The position numbers and the translations under genes were made by a program. A stretch of DNA of 40,845 nt from NCBI GenBank assembly GCA_044227705.1, contig JBGAWE010000009.1:1-40845 (forward strand). Reading direction: 5' to 3'. Below the pieces are notes generated by a model. It made no database searches. It was not told the DNA's origin and saw only the letters and a list, made by a program, of their open reading frames with translations. This stretch comes from JANOQP01 sp044227705. GTDB taxonomy: Bacteria; Bacteroidota; Bacteroidia; Chitinophagales; Saprospiraceae. Below are positions 38,105 through 40,845 of the stretch, in pieces; the first letter of the stretch is position 1, and every line of letters starts with the position of its first letter.

Positions 38105-38659
38105 ATGAAAGTCCGCATCCTCTGCCTGATGATTGCCGCCGCCGCGATGGCCCGGCTCCTGCCGCACCCGTTCAACTTCACGCCGATTGGTGCAATGGGC
38201 CTGTTCGGCGCCGCCTTTTTCGACCGCAAATGGATGGGCCTCGCCGTCCCGTTCGCCGCCCTGTTTTTGACCGACCTTTTCCTCAACAACGTCGTCTACG
38301 GAAGCCTCTACCACAGCCTTTACGGGAGCGGCTTCGTCTGGTTCACGACGGCCGCTTGGACCATCTACCTCGGCTTTGCCGCCTATTTTTTGATTGGAAA
38401 ACTGGTTTTCGCCTCGAAAATCGGGGCGAAACAGGTGGCCGTAGCGGCGGTCGCCGGTTCGCTCGTCTTCTTCCTGCTGACCAATTTCGGGGCGTGGATG
38501 ACCGATGCGATGTACCCGAAAACGCCCGCCGGGCTTGGCGCGGCGATGGCGGCCGGGCTTCCCTTTTTGGGCAACACCGTCGCCGGCGACCTGTGCTTTT
38601 CGGGGCTGCTTTTCGGCTCCCTTTATCTTTTGAAGAAGCAAGTTCCGCAACTGGCTTGA
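38105..38659 (+). CDS. DUF6580-like integral membrane protein
   Basis: A 184-residue protein with about five membrane segments. Its conserved-looking motifs fit the DUF6580 family as I recall it: RLLPHPFNFTPIGAMGLFGAAFF at the N-terminus, PFAALFLTDLFLNN near residue 55, FFLLTNFGAWMTD near 125, YPKTPAGLGAAMAAGLPFLGNT and a C-terminal LLFGSLYLLK. The pattern resembles the substrate-binding S components of ECF vitamin transporters, so a transport role is possible but unproven. It is divergent from the M1 peptidase and lies 94 bases upstream of recG. Confidence 0.8.
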   Translation: MKVRILCLMIAAAAMARLLPHPFNFTPIGAMGLFGAAFFDRKWMGLAVPFAALFLTDLFLNNVVYGSLYHSLYGSGFVWFTTAAWTIYLGFAAYFLIGKLVFASKIGAKQVAVAAVAGSLVFFLLTNFGAWMTDAMYPKTPAGLGAAMAAGLPFLGNTVAGDLCFSGLLFGSLYLLKKQVPQLA

Positions 38660-38682
38660 TTGAAACTCGGAGCTTGGCCGTT

Positions 38683-38732
38683 GTTGGCGAGGACGCCAAC
38701 TACCCGCGCGCGATGATGGCTAGGACGCCAAC
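38683..38732. repeat. Short direct repeat GGC(G/T)AGGACGCCAAC, two copies
   Basis: The 15-base unit occurs at 38686-38700 and 38718-38732, 32 bases apart. The first is part of the palindrome GTTGGCG-AGGA-CGCCAAC (38683-38700). It lies between the DUF6580-like gene and recG. No T-run follows, so it does not look like a terminator; a dispersed-repeat fragment is more likely. Confidence 0.5.
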
Positions 38733-38753
38733 ATCGGCCAGATTTCAACAAAA

Positions 38754-40845
<2,092 letters not shown>

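Overview
The window is GC-rich DNA from a member of the Bacteroidota, most likely a Saprospiria/Lewinella-type organism. Five things point there. Two proteins carry C-terminal type IX secretion (T9SS) sorting domains (2393-3079 and 9237-10871). There is a gldG gliding-motility homologue. Several genes have the Bacteroidota -7 promoter motif TAnnTTTG. There is a very large secreted WD40/TPR protein, and an OmpA-family protein is laid out like PorE. A run of 18 N at 26869-26886 and a cluster of three single-base indels in recG indicate a draft or metagenome-derived assembly. The taxonomic placement is inference.

Layout. 1-985: 3'-truncated serine hydrolase (minus). 1068-5354: plus-strand genes for a sugar-phosphate isomerase-like TIM barrel, a T9SS-secreted protein, an M20 amidohydrolase and epoxyqueuosine reductase (queG). 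5396-8241: minus-strand operon of an AraC/Ogt alkylation-repair protein, a DUF1203 protein and a PLP decarboxylase. 8541-10871: minus-strand pair of a secreted CotH-kinase protein and a small protein resembling the N-terminal region of McrB-type ATPases. 10872-11296: intergenic stretch with a strong plus-strand promoter, a 21-codon ORF and a terminator. 11297-17529: a poorly characterised divergent locus of a large HTH plus repeated beta-module protein, a PorE-like OmpA protein and a small membrane protein, with palindromes between the divergent genes. 17579-21387: gldG and iscA-iscU-iscS. 21708-23922: class III aminotransferase divergent from metF. 24026-25339: secreted amidohydrolase-like protein without metal ligands. 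25366-30952: minus-strand genes for a GT2 glycosyltransferase, a polytopic membrane protein (broken by the N gap), a PhoD-like phosphatase, a LOG-family protein and an NtrC-like regulator without a DNA-binding tail. 30953-32089: gene-poor stretch holding three related short RNA-like units and a 17-residue mini-ORF. 32090-36073: giant WD40/TPR protein. 36086-37966: M1 metallopeptidase. 38105-38659: DUF6580-like membrane protein. 38754-end: recG with local frameshifts.

Most genes are housekeeping or envelope genes. The candidates for something undescribed are: (i) the three-copy RNA family at about 31.15-31.97 kb, which shares an identical 17-nt core (TTTCTCATAGTATGTTT) directly upstream of three unrelated terminator hairpins, and a promoter-like block at near-constant distance; (ii) the 11.3-17.5 kb envelope locus; (iii) the promoter/mini-ORF/terminator transcript at 11.04-11.30 kb; and (iv) the free-standing McrB-N-like protein. 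All family names come from motif reading by eye; no database search was possible.
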